Shown in pieces: positions 35,033 to 44,902 of a DNA stretch of 64,000 nt. The position numbers were made by a program, and so were the translations under genes. Positions within the stretch are counted from its first letter, which is position 1. Each line of letters starts with the position of its first letter. The stretch spans positions 4,898,001 through 4,962,000 of the forward strand of contig NZ_CP019510.1 of the NCBI RefSeq assembly GCF_002002885.1. The letters are read 5' to 3'. The notes below the pieces were generated by a model. It did no database searches and was not told the DNA's origin. It saw nothing but the letters and a program-made list of their open reading frames with translations. This DNA comes from Janthinobacterium sp. LM6 (lineage in GTDB: Bacteria > Pseudomonadota > Gammaproteobacteria > Burkholderiales > Burkholderiaceae_D).

Positions 35033-36544
35033 ATGACAGCACAGGCGCGACATACAAGGCAGCAAGATGGCGCGAGCGGCCCGGACACCCCGCCACTGCT
35101 GTCGACGGGCGTCGCCGGCCTCGACGCCATACTCACGGGCGGCTTGCTGGCCGATCGCCTGTACCTGGTCGAAGGCGTCCCCGGCACGGGCAAGACCACC
35201 CTGGCGCTGCAATTCCTGGCCGAGGGCGCGCGCAGCGGCGTGCCCGTGCTGTATATCGCCCTGGCGGAATCCGAGATCGAGCTGCGCGGCGCGGCGCTGT
35301 CGCATGGCTGGGATCTGGCCGGCATCGCCATCGAAGAGGTGGCGCCCAGCGACGACATCCTCGACCCCGAGCGCCAGTACACCATCTTCCACCCGTCGGA
35401 AATCGAACTGGCCTCGACCAACCTGCGCATCCTCGCCGCCATCGAAAAGCACCGCCCTGCCCGCCTCGTGCTCGATTCGCTGTCCGAACTGCAATTACTG
35501 GCGGAGAACCCCCTGCGCTACCGGCGCCAGGTCATGGCCTTGAAACAATACCTGGCCAGCCGGCACTGCACCACCCTGCTGATCGATGACCGTTCCGCGC
35601 TGGACGACGGCTTGCAAGTGCGTAGCGTGGCCCATTGCGTGATCTCGCTGGAACTGCAAAACCAGGACTATGGCAATGACCGGCGCCGCGTGCGGGTGGT
35701 GAAATACCGGGGCGTGCCGTTTCGCAGCGGCACGCACGACTACAAGATCGCCCATGACGGCCTGATCGTCTATCCACGCCTGGTGGCGGCCGACACGCGG
35801 CGCGATGGCGACCACCGGCGCCTGTCGAGCGGCGTGCCCGAACTCGATACCATGATAGGCGGCGGCCTGGAAGAAGGCATGAGCACGCTCATTTCCGGCC
35901 CGGCCGGCAGCGGCAAGTCCACCCTAGCGGCACAATTCGTGCACGCGGCCACAACGCGCGGCGAACCGTGCGCCATGTTCCTGTTCGAGGAGGCGCGCAG
36001 CAAGCTGTTGAACCGGGCCGGCAACGTGGGCATGCACCTGCAGGCGGCACTCGACTCCGGCCTGCTGAGCGCCCAGCAAATCGATCCGGCCGAGCTGACA
36101 CCGGGAGAATTCGCCCAGGCCGTGGTCGACGCGGCAGAACGGGGCGCCCGGGTCATCGTCATCGACAGCCTGAACGGCTACATGCATGCCGTGCCGAATG
36201 AACGCTTCCAGAGCACCTACCTGCACGAACTGCTCAATTACCTGAGCCAGCGCGGCGTGGCCACCCTGCTCGTCGGCGTGCAGCAAAACATGCTGGGCAC
36301 CTCGATGACGACGGCGGCCGACGCCAGCTACCTGGCCGACAGCGTCATCATGCTGCGCTACTACGAAACGGAAGGCGAGGTGCGGCAAGCCATTTCCGTC
36401 TTCAAGAAGCGCGGCAGCGCGCACGAGCGCAGCATCCGCCGCTTCGAGATCAGCCCGCAGGGCATCCGCATCGGCCCGGCCCTGGCCGGTTTTCACGGCA
36501 TCCTGTCGGGCTTGCCCACCATCGGCGGCACGCCTTTCCCCTAG
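35033..36544 (+). CDS. KaiC-like double RecA-domain ATPase
   Basis: A 503-residue cytoplasmic protein with two KaiC-type ATPase domains. Walker A motifs are GVPGTGKTT (about 48-56) and GPAGSGKST (about 289-297); Walker B regions are RLVLDSLSEL and VIVIDSLNGY. The catalytic Glu pair is present in the second domain (FLFEEARSK), but the first has ALAESE, lacking the first Glu. By hand alignment, the cyanobacterial autophosphorylation pair Ser431/Thr432 corresponds to Ser-Tyr in DASYLADSV. ATG 35033 (GGGGGC upstream) is preferred over GTG 35000. Eight bases separate it from a hybrid histidine kinase, so the pair is probably one signalling unit. No kaiA or kaiB is present. Confidence 0.88.
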   Translation: MTAQARHTRQQDGASGPDTPPLLSTGVAGLDAILTGGLLADRLYLVEGVPGTGKTTLALQFLAEGARSGVPVLYIALAESEIELRGAALSHGWDLAGIAIEEVAPSDDILDPERQYTIFHPSEIELASTNLRILAAIEKHRPARLVLDSLSELQLLAENPLRYRRQVMALKQYLASRHCTTLLIDDRSALDDGLQVRSVAHCVISLELQNQDYGNDRRRVRVVKYRGVPFRSGTHDYKIAHDGLIVYPRLVAADTRRDGDHRRLSSGVPELDTMIGGGLEEGMSTLISGPAGSGKSTLAAQFVHAATTRGEPCAMFLFEEARSKLLNRAGNVGMHLQAALDSGLLSAQQIDPAELTPGEFAQAVVDAAERGARVIVIDSLNGYMHAVPNERFQSTYLHELLNYLSQRGVATLLVGVQQNMLGTSMTTAADASYLADSVIMLRYYETEGEVRQAISVFKKRGSAHERSIRRFEISPQGIRIGPALAGFHGILSGLPTIGGTPFP

Positions 36545-36552
36545 GAGTTGCC

Positions 36553-38097
36553 ATGGAGCAGCGCATCCTCATCTACGCGCCTGGCGGCCAGGACGCCGCC
36601 CTGGCCGCCAGGGTGCTCGCCGGCGAGGCCATCGCCAGCCACGCCTGCCGCTCCGCCGGCGAACTGGCCGAGCAGCTGGCGCTGGGCGCCGGCGGCGTGC
36701 TGACGGTGGACGAAGCCTTGCATGCAGGCGTGTACGCCGTGCTCGACGCCTACGCCCGCCAGCAGCCGGACTGGTCCGATTTGCCCATCATCCTGCTGAC
36801 GCACGCGGGACTCGATTCCCTGCCTTTGCGGCAAGCCGTTGCCACCCTGGGCAACCTGACCCTGCTGGAACGCCCCGTACATATACTGACCCTGATCACC
36901 TCGGCCCACGCCATGCTGCGCGCGCGCCGGCGCCAGTACCAGGTGCGCGAAACGCAGCGGCGCAAGGATGAATTCCTTGCCAGCCTCGGGCATGAACTGC
37001 GCAATCCGCTGGCGCCCATCAAGACCTCCGTGGCCCTGCTCAAGCACCTGTATCCGGCATCCGAGCAGGTCAGCAAAGTGAGCGGCGTGATCGACCGCCA
37101 GGTGACGCACCTGACGCGGCTGGTGGATGACTTGCTCAACGTGGCGCGCATCACCAGCGGCAAGGTACTGCTGCAGCGCGAGAATATTGAATTGCAGCAA
37201 GTGCTCGAGCATGTGATCGAATTGTGCCAACCGGCTGCCGACAGCCGGCACATCAGCATCACGCAGGCGTTGCCGCCGCATGTCGTGACCTTGCACGCCG
37301 ACTATGCCAGGGTGGTGCAGATCTTTGCCAATATCGTGTCGAATGCCGTGAAGTTCACGCCGGAGGGCGGCCACATCCACATGACGGCGCGCCTGGCGCA
37401 AGACCTGCTGCAAGTGACGGTCGAAGACAATGGCATCGGCATCGAGCCGGACGCCATCCCGCGCATCTTTTCCATGTTCGAACAGGGGCGCACGGTGGCA
37501 GGCCAGATGGCCAGCGGCCTGGGCATCGGCCTCAGCCTGGCGCGCCAGTTTGCCGAGATGCATGGCGGCAACATCGAAGCCTGCAGCGACGGCCCCGGCC
37601 GCGGCAGCCGCTTCATCGTCACCTTGCCGGCCAGCGCCGACGACGCCCAGGCAGGCACCCAGGCCACGCCGGCGGCAGCCGGCAGCGAGACGCCCGCCGG
37701 CGCTGGCCAGCCCGTGCAAGTGCTGGTGGTGGACGACAACCTCGATGCGGCCGATGCCTTGCAAAGCCTGTTCCAGCTCGAGGGCTATGCCGCCAGTGTC
37801 GCGTATGGCGGCGCGCAGGCCCTGGCGGCCGTCGACAGGTCGTGGCCGCAACTGGTCGTGATGGACCTGGGCATGCCGGACATGGATGGTTATGAGGCGG
37901 CGCGCCAGATACGCCAGCGTGCGCAGGGGCGCGAGGTGCTGCTGATCGCCCTGACGGGCTGGGGAGAGGCGCGCTCACGCACGGAACAAGCCGGATTCGA
38001 CCATCACCTGACGAAACCGGTGGATTTCGCCGCCATCGCCGCCCTGCTGAAACAGCACCTGGCGCGGCGGGCAGGCGACGCTAGGCAAAAGGAATAA
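36553..38097 (+). CDS. Hybrid sensor histidine kinase/response regulator
   Basis: A 514-residue soluble kinase with no membrane segment. Residues 1-120 resemble a receiver fold without a normal phospho-acceptor (VLTVDEALHAG), a pseudo-receiver by inference. A HisKA domain follows with SLGHELRNPLAP (His147), then the ATPase domain with N-box NIVSNAVKF, VEDNGIGIE and GLGIGLSLAR. After an Ala-rich linker comes a canonical receiver with VVDDN, Asp438 in VMDLGMPDMDG and a Lys in LTKP. Encoded eight bases after the KaiC-like ATPase, reminiscent of KaiC signalling to SasA-type kinases. There is no output DNA-binding domain, so phosphate must pass elsewhere. Confidence 0.92.
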   Translation: MEQRILIYAPGGQDAALAARVLAGEAIASHACRSAGELAEQLALGAGGVLTVDEALHAGVYAVLDAYARQQPDWSDLPIILLTHAGLDSLPLRQAVATLGNLTLLERPVHILTLITSAHAMLRARRRQYQVRETQRRKDEFLASLGHELRNPLAPIKTSVALLKHLYPASEQVSKVSGVIDRQVTHLTRLVDDLLNVARITSGKVLLQRENIELQQVLEHVIELCQPAADSRHISITQALPPHVVTLHADYARVVQIFANIVSNAVKFTPEGGHIHMTARLAQDLLQVTVEDNGIGIEPDAIPRIFSMFEQGRTVAGQMASGLGIGLSLARQFAEMHGGNIEACSDGPGRGSRFIVTLPASADDAQAGTQATPAAAGSETPAGAGQPVQVLVVDDNLDAADALQSLFQLEGYAASVAYGGAQALAAVDRSWPQLVVMDLGMPDMDGYEAARQIRQRAQGREVLLIALTGWGEARSRTEQAGFDHHLTKPVDFAAIAALLKQHLARRAGDARQKE

Positions 38098-38100
38098 TGT

Positions 38101-39987
38101 TTATTTCCACTTGCCGCGCAATTCCTGCACCTTTTGCTGCAACAGTTCCGGCGTGGCGGCCTCGGGCGCCACGGGCATGCCCACGGCCAGCGACAGGCGC
38201 GAGCGCAAGCCCGCCTTGAAGGCGCGCTCGAATAAATGGCCATTGCGATGGCTCAACAGATGTCCCCACAAGCCGCGCAGCGCCAGCGGAATCACGGGCA
38301 CCTTGCTGCGCTCGACGATTTTCGCGATACCGCCCTTGAATTCGCTGATCTGGCCCGTGCGCGTCAGCTTGCCTTCGGGGAAGATGCACACCAGTTCGCC
38401 TTCGTGCAGCGCTTGCGCGATGTCGATGAAGGCCTTTTCCATGAGGAAAGGATCTTCCTTGGCCGGCGCGATGGGAATCGCCTTGGCCGTGCGGAAGATC
38501 CAGCCCATCAGCGGCATCTTGAAGATGCGGTGGTCCATGACGAAACGGATGGGGCGGGGGCTGGCAGCCATGATGACGATGGCATCCACATAGCTGACGT
38601 GGTTACACACCAGCACGGCCGCCCCTTCCGTCGGGATGCGCTCGCCATCGACGACTTTCACGCGGTGCACGGTCTGTATCAAAATCCACGCGAGGAAACG
38701 CATGAGGAATTCCGGCACCAGCGAGAAGATGTAGGCCGCCACCAGCGCGTTCAGGATCGCCGTGACGAGGAACAGTTGGGGAATCGTGAAACCCTGGCCC
38801 AGCAGCACGATGGCCACGCCGGCCGCCGCCACCATGAACAACGCGTTCAGGATATTCATGCCGGCGATCGTGCGCGAAATGTGCTTCGGGTCGCAGCGCG
38901 TCTGGATCAGGGCGAACAGGGGCACGATGAAGAAGCCGCCGAAGACACCGATCATGACGATGTCGAGCAAAATGCGCGGCACGCCCGCCTGGCTGACAAA
39001 GGCCAGCGCATCGACCACTTGCGTATTCGCATAGGCATTGCTGGCGAAATACAGGTCGATGCCGAACAGCGACAGGCCGATGGAGCCGAACGGCACCAGG
39101 CCGATTTCGATCTTGTGGCCGGACAAGCGTTCGCACAGCAAGGAACCCGTGCCGATGCCAACGGAAAACACGGTCAGCAGCAGCACGAACACGCTATGGT
39201 CGCCATGCAGGAAATCCTTCGAGTACACGGGGAACTGCGCCAGGATCAGGGCGCCGTAGAACCAGAACCAGGAATTGCCCAGCATGGCCAGGAAGACGGG
39301 ACGGTTCTTGCGCGAAAAATTCAGGTTGCGGAACGATTCGGCGACGAAATTCAGGCTCACCTTCAAGTCCGGCTCGGGCGCCGGCGTGCGCGGCACGCGG
39401 TAGCTGGCGACCAGGCCGAAGACGGCCACGGCAATCGTCGCGCCGGCCACCAGTTCCACGCCCAGCGGCTTGTGCACGATCAACACGGCGCCGAGGATTT
39501 CGCCCAATAAAATGCCGACAAAGGTGCCCATCTCGATCAGCCCATTGCCGCCGACCAACTCCTCGGGTTTGAGCTGCTGCGGCAGGTACGCATACTTGAC
39601 GGGGCCGAACAGGGTCGAATGCACGCCCATGCCCACCACGGCGGCCACCAGCAGCCACAGGGTGTGCGTCATCCAGCCGGCGGCAGCCACGGCCATGATG
39701 GCCAGTTCCATCCATTTCACGAAACGGGCCAGGCCCGCCTTTTCGAACTTGTCGGCCAGCTGGCCCGCCGTGGCTGAAAACACGACGTAGGGCAGGATGA
39801 ACAGGCCGGGAATCAGGTTGGTGATGGTGGACGGGTCGAGCGTGGTCCAGCTCAGCGCATCGTAGGCGAGGATCACCATCAAGGCCGTCTTGAACAGATT
39901 GTCGTTGAATGCGCCAAAGAACTGGGTCCAGAAGAAGGGCCCGAAACGGCGCTGCGACAATAAGGAAAACTGGCTGCTTTGACTCAT
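38101..39987 (-). CDS. MFS transporter-acyltransferase fusion (LplT-PlsC type)
   Basis: A two-domain membrane protein of about 628 residues. Residues 1-420 form a 12-helix MFS domain like lysophospholipid transporter LplT (FFGAFNDNLFKTALMV, STLFGPVKYAYLPQ). Residues 430-625 form a PlsC/LPLAT domain with the HX4D motif NHVSYVD (about 459) and FPEG (about 535), the glycerolipid acyltransferase signatures. Likely flips lysophospholipid inward and re-acylates it. Unlike many relatives, it lacks a C-terminal acyl-CoA/ACP synthetase domain. ATG 39987 is preferred to TTG 40005, though neither has a clear ribosome-binding site. Convergent with the kinase gene, only three bases apart. Confidence 0.9.
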   Translation of the reverse strand: MSQSSQFSLLSQRRFGPFFWTQFFGAFNDNLFKTALMVILAYDALSWTTLDPSTITNLIPGLFILPYVVFSATAGQLADKFEKAGLARFVKWMELAIMAVAAAGWMTHTLWLLVAAVVGMGVHSTLFGPVKYAYLPQQLKPEELVGGNGLIEMGTFVGILLGEILGAVLIVHKPLGVELVAGATIAVAVFGLVASYRVPRTPAPEPDLKVSLNFVAESFRNLNFSRKNRPVFLAMLGNSWFWFYGALILAQFPVYSKDFLHGDHSVFVLLLTVFSVGIGTGSLLCERLSGHKIEIGLVPFGSIGLSLFGIDLYFASNAYANTQVVDALAFVSQAGVPRILLDIVMIGVFGGFFIVPLFALIQTRCDPKHISRTIAGMNILNALFMVAAAGVAIVLLGQGFTIPQLFLVTAILNALVAAYIFSLVPEFLMRFLAWILIQTVHRVKVVDGERIPTEGAAVLVCNHVSYVDAIVIMAASPRPIRFVMDHRIFKMPLMGWIFRTAKAIPIAPAKEDPFLMEKAFIDIAQALHEGELVCIFPEGKLTRTGQISEFKGGIAKIVERSKVPVIPLALRGLWGHLLSHRNGHLFERAFKAGLRSRLSLAVGMPVAPEAATPELLQQKVQELRGKWK

Positions 39988-40232
39988 GGCATGGGGAACT
40001 GGCAATTAAGGAATTGCTAAAATACAGCACTATCTTGCGCACGACAATCTGAATGTCGTCATCTTGCTTGGCATCAATACGGAAAACCGCCTGCCGCGCC
40101 ATGCTGGCCTTGCCGTCGCACGCACTGCCTCGCACTTGCCCTGGCACAACAGAAATCGCCTGTTTCTTAATAATAAGGTAATGTGCGCATACAGCCGGCG
40201 CCCCTGCCCGCCCCTCCCGGAAAGCTGCCTAC

Positions 40233-43200
40233 ATGTTTGGAATGACATCATTGACCATCCTGGCCTTGCTGGTCACCGGCTTCGTGCTGGTGCTGCAGCA
40301 CCGCCGCAAGGTGGCGGATCTGGAATTGCTGACGGCGCGCTTGCGCAAGGAAGTCGACGGCATGCAGCAGCGCCTGCGCGCGCTGGAAGGCCAGGCCGAA
40401 GCGTCTGCGGCCACGCCCGTCGTGTCCATCGCACCCGCCGTGCCCGAAAGCGTGGCGCCAGTGCCCGCGCCGGCGCCCGCCCCCCTGCCGCAGGCGGCCG
40501 CGTTCAAGGTGGCCGAGGTGGCGCAGGCCGCGCCGGCAGCAGAGCCAGCACCCGCCGCACCCGTGCCACCGCAACCAGCGCCACCGGCCCCCTCCAGGCC
40601 CGCCCCCGCCGCCAGTACCCCGTCCTGGATCGCGCGTCAGGATGGCTTGCTTGCAAAGGCGAAAAATTGGTTATTCACCGGCAACCTGGTCGCCAAGCTG
40701 GGTTTATTGATCCTCTTCCTCGGCGTCAGCTTCCTGCTCAAGTATGTGTCGGCCCAGGTGACGCTGCCCATCGAGCTGCGCCTGGCCGGCATCGCGCTGG
40801 CCGATATCGCCCTGCTGGCCTGGGCCTGGCGCATCCGCCTCAGCCGACCCGGCATCAGCCTGCCGCTGCAGGGCACGGCGCTGGCGATCTTGATGCTGGT
40901 CACGTTTGGCGCCTTCCGCCTGTATGAACTGATCCCGGCCGGACTGGCGTTTGCCGTGCTGTTCGTGCTGACGGCGTTCACGTGTCTGCTGGCCGTGCTG
41001 CAAAACGCCGTCTGGCTGGCCGTCTTCGGCATCGTCGGCGGCTTTGCCGTGCCCTTGCTGGTGTCGACGGGCAGCGGCAACCATATCGGCCTGTTCAGCT
41101 ATTACGCGCTGCTCAATGCGGGCGTCTTCGCCATCGCCCTGAAACGCGCCTGGCGCGTGCTGAACGTGCTGAGCTTTGGCTTCACCTTTGTCGTCGCCAC
41201 CACCTGGGGCCTGCTGCGCTACTCGCCCGAGCACTACCTGTCGACGCAACTGTTTCTGATCCTGTTCGTGCTGTTCTATATCGGCATCGCGATTGCCTAC
41301 TGCGCGCGCCAGGCGCCGCGCCTGAAGCACTACGTGGACGGCACCCTGGTCTTCGGCACGCCGCTGGCGGCCATGGGCCTGCAATACGGCCTGGTCCGGC
41401 ACTTTGACTTCGGCCTGGCGTTTTCCGCGCTGCTTGCCGGTTTGACCTACACGGGACTGGCCGTGGCGCTGTGGCGCCGCGCAGGCTTCAAACTGCTGGC
41501 CGAAGCCTTCCTCGCGCTGGGCGTCGTCTTCGGCACCCTGGCCATCCCGTTCGCCCTCGACGGCCGCTGGACGTCCGCCGCCTGGGCGCTGGAAGGCGCG
41601 GGCATCGTCTGGGTCGGCTTGCGCCAGCGCCAGACGCTGGCCTGGGCCTTCGGCTTGCTGGTGCAGGGGGCCGCCTGGCTTGCCTTCCTCGGCGCCATGC
41701 AGGAACTCAATACGGCAACGGCCCTGGACGCCAACATCTGGCTCGGCTGCGCGCTGCTGGCCGCCGCCGCGCTGGTGATGGCCTTCAATTTCCGCCGCCA
41801 CGGCAGCCACTTGCATCCGGAATTCATGAGCAGCCTGTCCGTGCTGTTCCTGACGGCCGCCACGGTCTGGCTGCTGGGCGGCATCTGGAGCGAAATCCTG
41901 CTGCGCACGGATGCCGCCACGCAACTGAACCTGCTCACCGTCAGCGCGCTGGCGGTGGCCGCCCTGCTGGCGGTGCTGGCGCGGCGCGAGCAATGGCATG
42001 CGCCGCGCGCGCTGCTGCTGGCCGTGCAGGTACTGGCCGGCATGATATTGCTCAGCCGCGCCAGCTGGGCCTGGGACCAGCATCCGGCCAACCTGTTCGG
42101 CGGCTCCTTCCTCAGCGCCCTGCTGCTGGGCGCCGCCGCATTTGCCAGCGCCCGTTTCCTTGCGCTGCGCGCGCGCGGCGGCGACGAGCTGCTGGCCCTG
42201 GTGGCGCGGCCCCTGCTGGCCTGGAGCGGCTTGCTGTGGTTTGCCGCCATCCTCGTGCCCTTCACCAGCTGGCTGCTGCGCCTGATCGACGGCAACCTGG
42301 AGCTGCAAGCGCACGCGGGCGAACACTGGCTGGCGCTGTACCTGATCGCCGTCTGCGTCACCACGCCCGCGTTCGCCCTCCTGGCGCGGCGCCTCGATTG
42401 GCCGCAGCTGCGCTGGATCAGCGTGGCCGCCTGGCTGGGCCTGGGCTTGTGGAGCGTCAACCTGCTGCTGGCCTTGTACCTGCGCGATTACCTGCCGGCC
42501 GGCTTGAGCTGGCTGGCCCTGGCCAGTGCCCTGGCGGCAGGAGAATACCTGCTGCTGGCCTGGCCGCAAGCGGGCTGGCAACTCGACGTGCGTGCGCTGC
42601 GCCTGCTGCATACGCTGCGCACGGCGGCGCCATGGCTGATGCTGTGGCCGCTTGGCGCCATACATGTCAGTACTTGGCTGGCACGGCATGAAGGCAGCGT
42701 CAGCCCCGCCTGGGCCCGCTACTTACCGGCCTGGGCCATGATGCTGGTGCTGGCTTGGCTGATCCGCCGCTGCCGCGCTGGCGCCTGGCCGGTGGCGCCG
42801 ATCGCAGCGTGGTACCAACGTTATCTGATACCGCTGGCGGCGGCATGGTCGCTGCTGCTGATCGCCGCATGGAACATTTTCGACGACGGCGCCATGGCAC
42901 CGCTGCCGTACTTGCCATTGCTCAATCCGCTGGACCTGAGCACGGGTTTTGCCGTCCTGCTGGCCGTTGCCAGCTACCGTTTATTCCCGGCCGGCCAGAT
43001 GCCGCTGCCCGCCGTGTGGCAGGCGCGCCTGCCTGTCGTGGCCGCGTGCCTGCTGTATGGCTGGTTCAACCTGATGCTGCTGCGCACAGTGTCGCAGTAC
43101 CTGGGCGTGCCCTACACCTTTGACGCCATGCTGGCCTCGCAGTTCGTGCAAGCGATGCTGTCGCTGGTGTGGAGCGTGACGGCCCTGCTGCTGATGCGCC

Positions 43201-43424
43201 ACGCGGCGCGCCAGCAGCGGCGCCAGCAATGGAGCCTGGGCGCCGTGCTGCTGGGGCTGGTCGTGCTGAAACTGTTCCTGATCGACCTGTCGAACGTGGG
43301 CGGCATCGAGCGCATCGTCTCCTTCGTGGGCGTCGGCTTGCTGATGGTCTTGATCGGCTACCTGGCGCCCTTCCCCAAGGCTGCCGCGCCCGCTTCAGCC
43401 GAACCGCAACAAGGAGCCGCATGA
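40233..43424 (+). CDS. DUF2339 polytopic membrane protein (1063 aa)
   Basis: A very hydrophobic inner-membrane protein. An N-terminal helix (residues 5-21) is followed by a short coiled coil (RRKVADLELLTARLRKEVDG), an Ala/Pro-rich linker to about 125, and then some 25 or more predicted membrane helices to the C-terminus. NWLFTGNLVAKLGLLILFLGVSFLLKY and the closing DLSNVGGIERIVSFVGVG are hallmarks I associate with DUF2339. Function is unknown; a role in envelope or polysaccharide processes has been guessed for the family. GGAAAG precedes ATG 40233. Its stop overlaps the next start (ATGA), so translation is coupled to a DUF3999 protein. Confidence 0.88.
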   Translation: MFGMTSLTILALLVTGFVLVLQHRRKVADLELLTARLRKEVDGMQQRLRALEGQAEASAATPVVSIAPAVPESVAPVPAPAPAPLPQAAAFKVAEVAQAAPAAEPAPAAPVPPQPAPPAPSRPAPAASTPSWIARQDGLLAKAKNWLFTGNLVAKLGLLILFLGVSFLLKYVSAQVTLPIELRLAGIALADIALLAWAWRIRLSRPGISLPLQGTALAILMLVTFGAFRLYELIPAGLAFAVLFVLTAFTCLLAVLQNAVWLAVFGIVGGFAVPLLVSTGSGNHIGLFSYYALLNAGVFAIALKRAWRVLNVLSFGFTFVVATTWGLLRYSPEHYLSTQLFLILFVLFYIGIAIAYCARQAPRLKHYVDGTLVFGTPLAAMGLQYGLVRHFDFGLAFSALLAGLTYTGLAVALWRRAGFKLLAEAFLALGVVFGTLAIPFALDGRWTSAAWALEGAGIVWVGLRQRQTLAWAFGLLVQGAAWLAFLGAMQELNTATALDANIWLGCALLAAAALVMAFNFRRHGSHLHPEFMSSLSVLFLTAATVWLLGGIWSEILLRTDAATQLNLLTVSALAVAALLAVLARREQWHAPRALLLAVQVLAGMILLSRASWAWDQHPANLFGGSFLSALLLGAAAFASARFLALRARGGDELLALVARPLLAWSGLLWFAAILVPFTSWLLRLIDGNLELQAHAGEHWLALYLIAVCVTTPAFALLARRLDWPQLRWISVAAWLGLGLWSVNLLLALYLRDYLPAGLSWLALASALAAGEYLLLAWPQAGWQLDVRALRLLHTLRTAAPWLMLWPLGAIHVSTWLARHEGSVSPAWARYLPAWAMMLVLAWLIRRCRAGAWPVAPIAAWYQRYLIPLAAAWSLLLIAAWNIFDDGAMAPLPYLPLLNPLDLSTGFAVLLAVASYRLFPAGQMPLPAVWQARLPVVAACLLYGWFNLMLLRTVSQYLGVPYTFDAMLASQFVQAMLSLVWSVTALLLMRHAARQQRRQQWSLGAVLLGLVVLKLFLIDLSNVGGIERIVSFVGVGLLMVLIGYLAPFPKAAAPASAEPQQGAA

Positions 43425-44902
43425 AACCCTCATTGATCTGCTGCAGCCTGCTGGTGACAGGCGCCGCGCTGGCCGCGCCTGGCCAGGACCGGCCACAGGA
43501 CTATGCCTGGAGCATGCCCATGCAGGTGCCGGCCGGCGCCGGCATCGTCCAGCTAACATTGCCCAGGGACGTCTACCTGCACGCCCGCTCGGCCAGCCTG
43601 GCCGACCTGCGCCTGTTCGACGCGGACGGCAAGCGCCTGGCCTACGCCATCGGCGCGCCGCCCGCGCAATCGGCCACGCAACGGACAGCCATTCCCGCCC
43701 GCATTTTCCCCGTGACGGGCGCGCCGGCAACTGGCGATGGCTTGCAAGGCATCGATATCCGCACGGCGGACGATGGCCGCTTGCTGTCGGTCAGCACGCG
43801 CGCCGGCACGGCAGCGACCACGGCGGCGCTGCAAGCGCTGATCCTCGACCTGGGCAAGCAGACGCAAGACAAGCGCATCGCCGCCTTGCGCTTCACGCCG
43901 CCGGCCCGCACGGACAATTACAGTGCGCAAGTGCTGCTGGAAGTGAGCGATGACCTGAAGCAATGGGACGCCATCGGCACCACCACCCTGAATTGGCTCA
44001 GCAACAGCGACACGCAAACCCTGGCCAACGACAGCATCACCTTTGCGCCGCGCGCCTTCCGCTATGCGCGCCTGAGCTGGCAGGCGGGCGAAGCGCTGGC
44101 CTTTGCGGCGATCACGGCGCAAGCCGTCAGCGAAACGGAGATCGCCCCAGCGCGCGCCTCCATCGTGCTGCAAGGCTTGCCCGGCAAGCAGGCGAATGAA
44201 TGGCGCTACGCCACGCCCCTCGCCATTCCCGCCGACAGCATCGCCCTGCAATTGACGCACAACAATGTGGTGCTGCCCGTGACCCTGGGCGTGTATCGCC
44301 AGAACAGCTATGTTCCCCGGCACCGGCTGCACCTGCGCCACCAGGCGCGTCCCGCGCAAGGCGCGTATTTCGATCCCCTGCTGAGCACGACGTTTTACCG
44401 CATCGGCCTCGATGGCAAGGAGAGGATCTCGGGCGACCTGGCCATGCCCGTGACGCAAACGGGCGAATGGGTGCTGCTGACGGCCACGGATCTCCAGCTC
44501 GACGCCAGCGATGCGCCCGCCCTGCGCCTGGGCTGGACGCCGGCTACCGTCGTTTTCCTGGCCAGCGGCAAGCCGCCTTATCAGCTGGCATTCGGCAACA
44601 GCAACGCCGCCGCCGTGGCGCAACCGCTGTCGCAGGTGGCGCCCGGCTTCAAGACGGACGAATTGCTGGCGCTCAAGACGGCCAGCGCCGGCCCGCTCCA
44701 CCCCAACGGTGGCGCGGCGGCACCAGCACGCGCCACAAAGGACGGGGCACCGTGGCGCCTGGCCGCATTGTGGGGCGCACTGCTGCTGGGCGTGGGCGTG
44801 CTGGGCTTCTTTGCCTGGCGCTTGCTGACGCAAATGAAACAGGAACAACAGGAACAAGAGGGGCAGCAGAAATCGGGCCAACAGCAAACGGGCCCGCAAT
44901 AA
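43421..44902 (+). CDS. DUF3999 family exported protein
   Basis: A 493-residue protein starting at ATG 43421 (AAGGAG seven bases upstream) and overlapping the DUF2339 stop by four bases. A signal peptide (MKPSLICCSLLVTGAALA) precedes a large periplasmic beta-rich region (DYAWSMPMQVPAGAGIVQL, LRLFDADGKRLAYAI, galactose-binding-like segments such as VLLEVSDDLKQWDAIG). One membrane helix at about 453-475 anchors a Gln/Glu-rich cytoplasmic tail. DUF3999 and DUF2339 genes commonly occur as a pair, which suggests a periplasmic sensor or subunit for the polytopic partner; that is inference. Confidence 0.87.
   Translation: MKPSLICCSLLVTGAALAAPGQDRPQDYAWSMPMQVPAGAGIVQLTLPRDVYLHARSASLADLRLFDADGKRLAYAIGAPPAQSATQRTAIPARIFPVTGAPATGDGLQGIDIRTADDGRLLSVSTRAGTAATTAALQALILDLGKQTQDKRIAALRFTPPARTDNYSAQVLLEVSDDLKQWDAIGTTTLNWLSNSDTQTLANDSITFAPRAFRYARLSWQAGEALAFAAITAQAVSETEIAPARASIVLQGLPGKQANEWRYATPLAIPADSIALQLTHNNVVLPVTLGVYRQNSYVPRHRLHLRHQARPAQGAYFDPLLSTTFYRIGLDGKERISGDLAMPVTQTGEWVLLTATDLQLDASDAPALRLGWTPATVVFLASGKPPYQLAFGNSNAAAVAQPLSQVAPGFKTDELLALKTASAGPLHPNGGAAAPARATKDGAPWRLAALWGALLLGVGVLGFFAWRLLTQMKQEQQEQEGQQKSGQQQTGPQ

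Noticed and set aside
35033-38097. A circadian clock locus
   Set aside because: KaiC-like ATPases are widespread outside clocks. There is no kaiA or kaiB, and one domain lacks part of the catalytic Glu pair.
43169-43420. N-terminal extension of the DUF3999 gene
   Set aside because: The frame is open upstream but overlaps the DUF2339 gene; the signal peptide and AAGGAG place the start at 43421.
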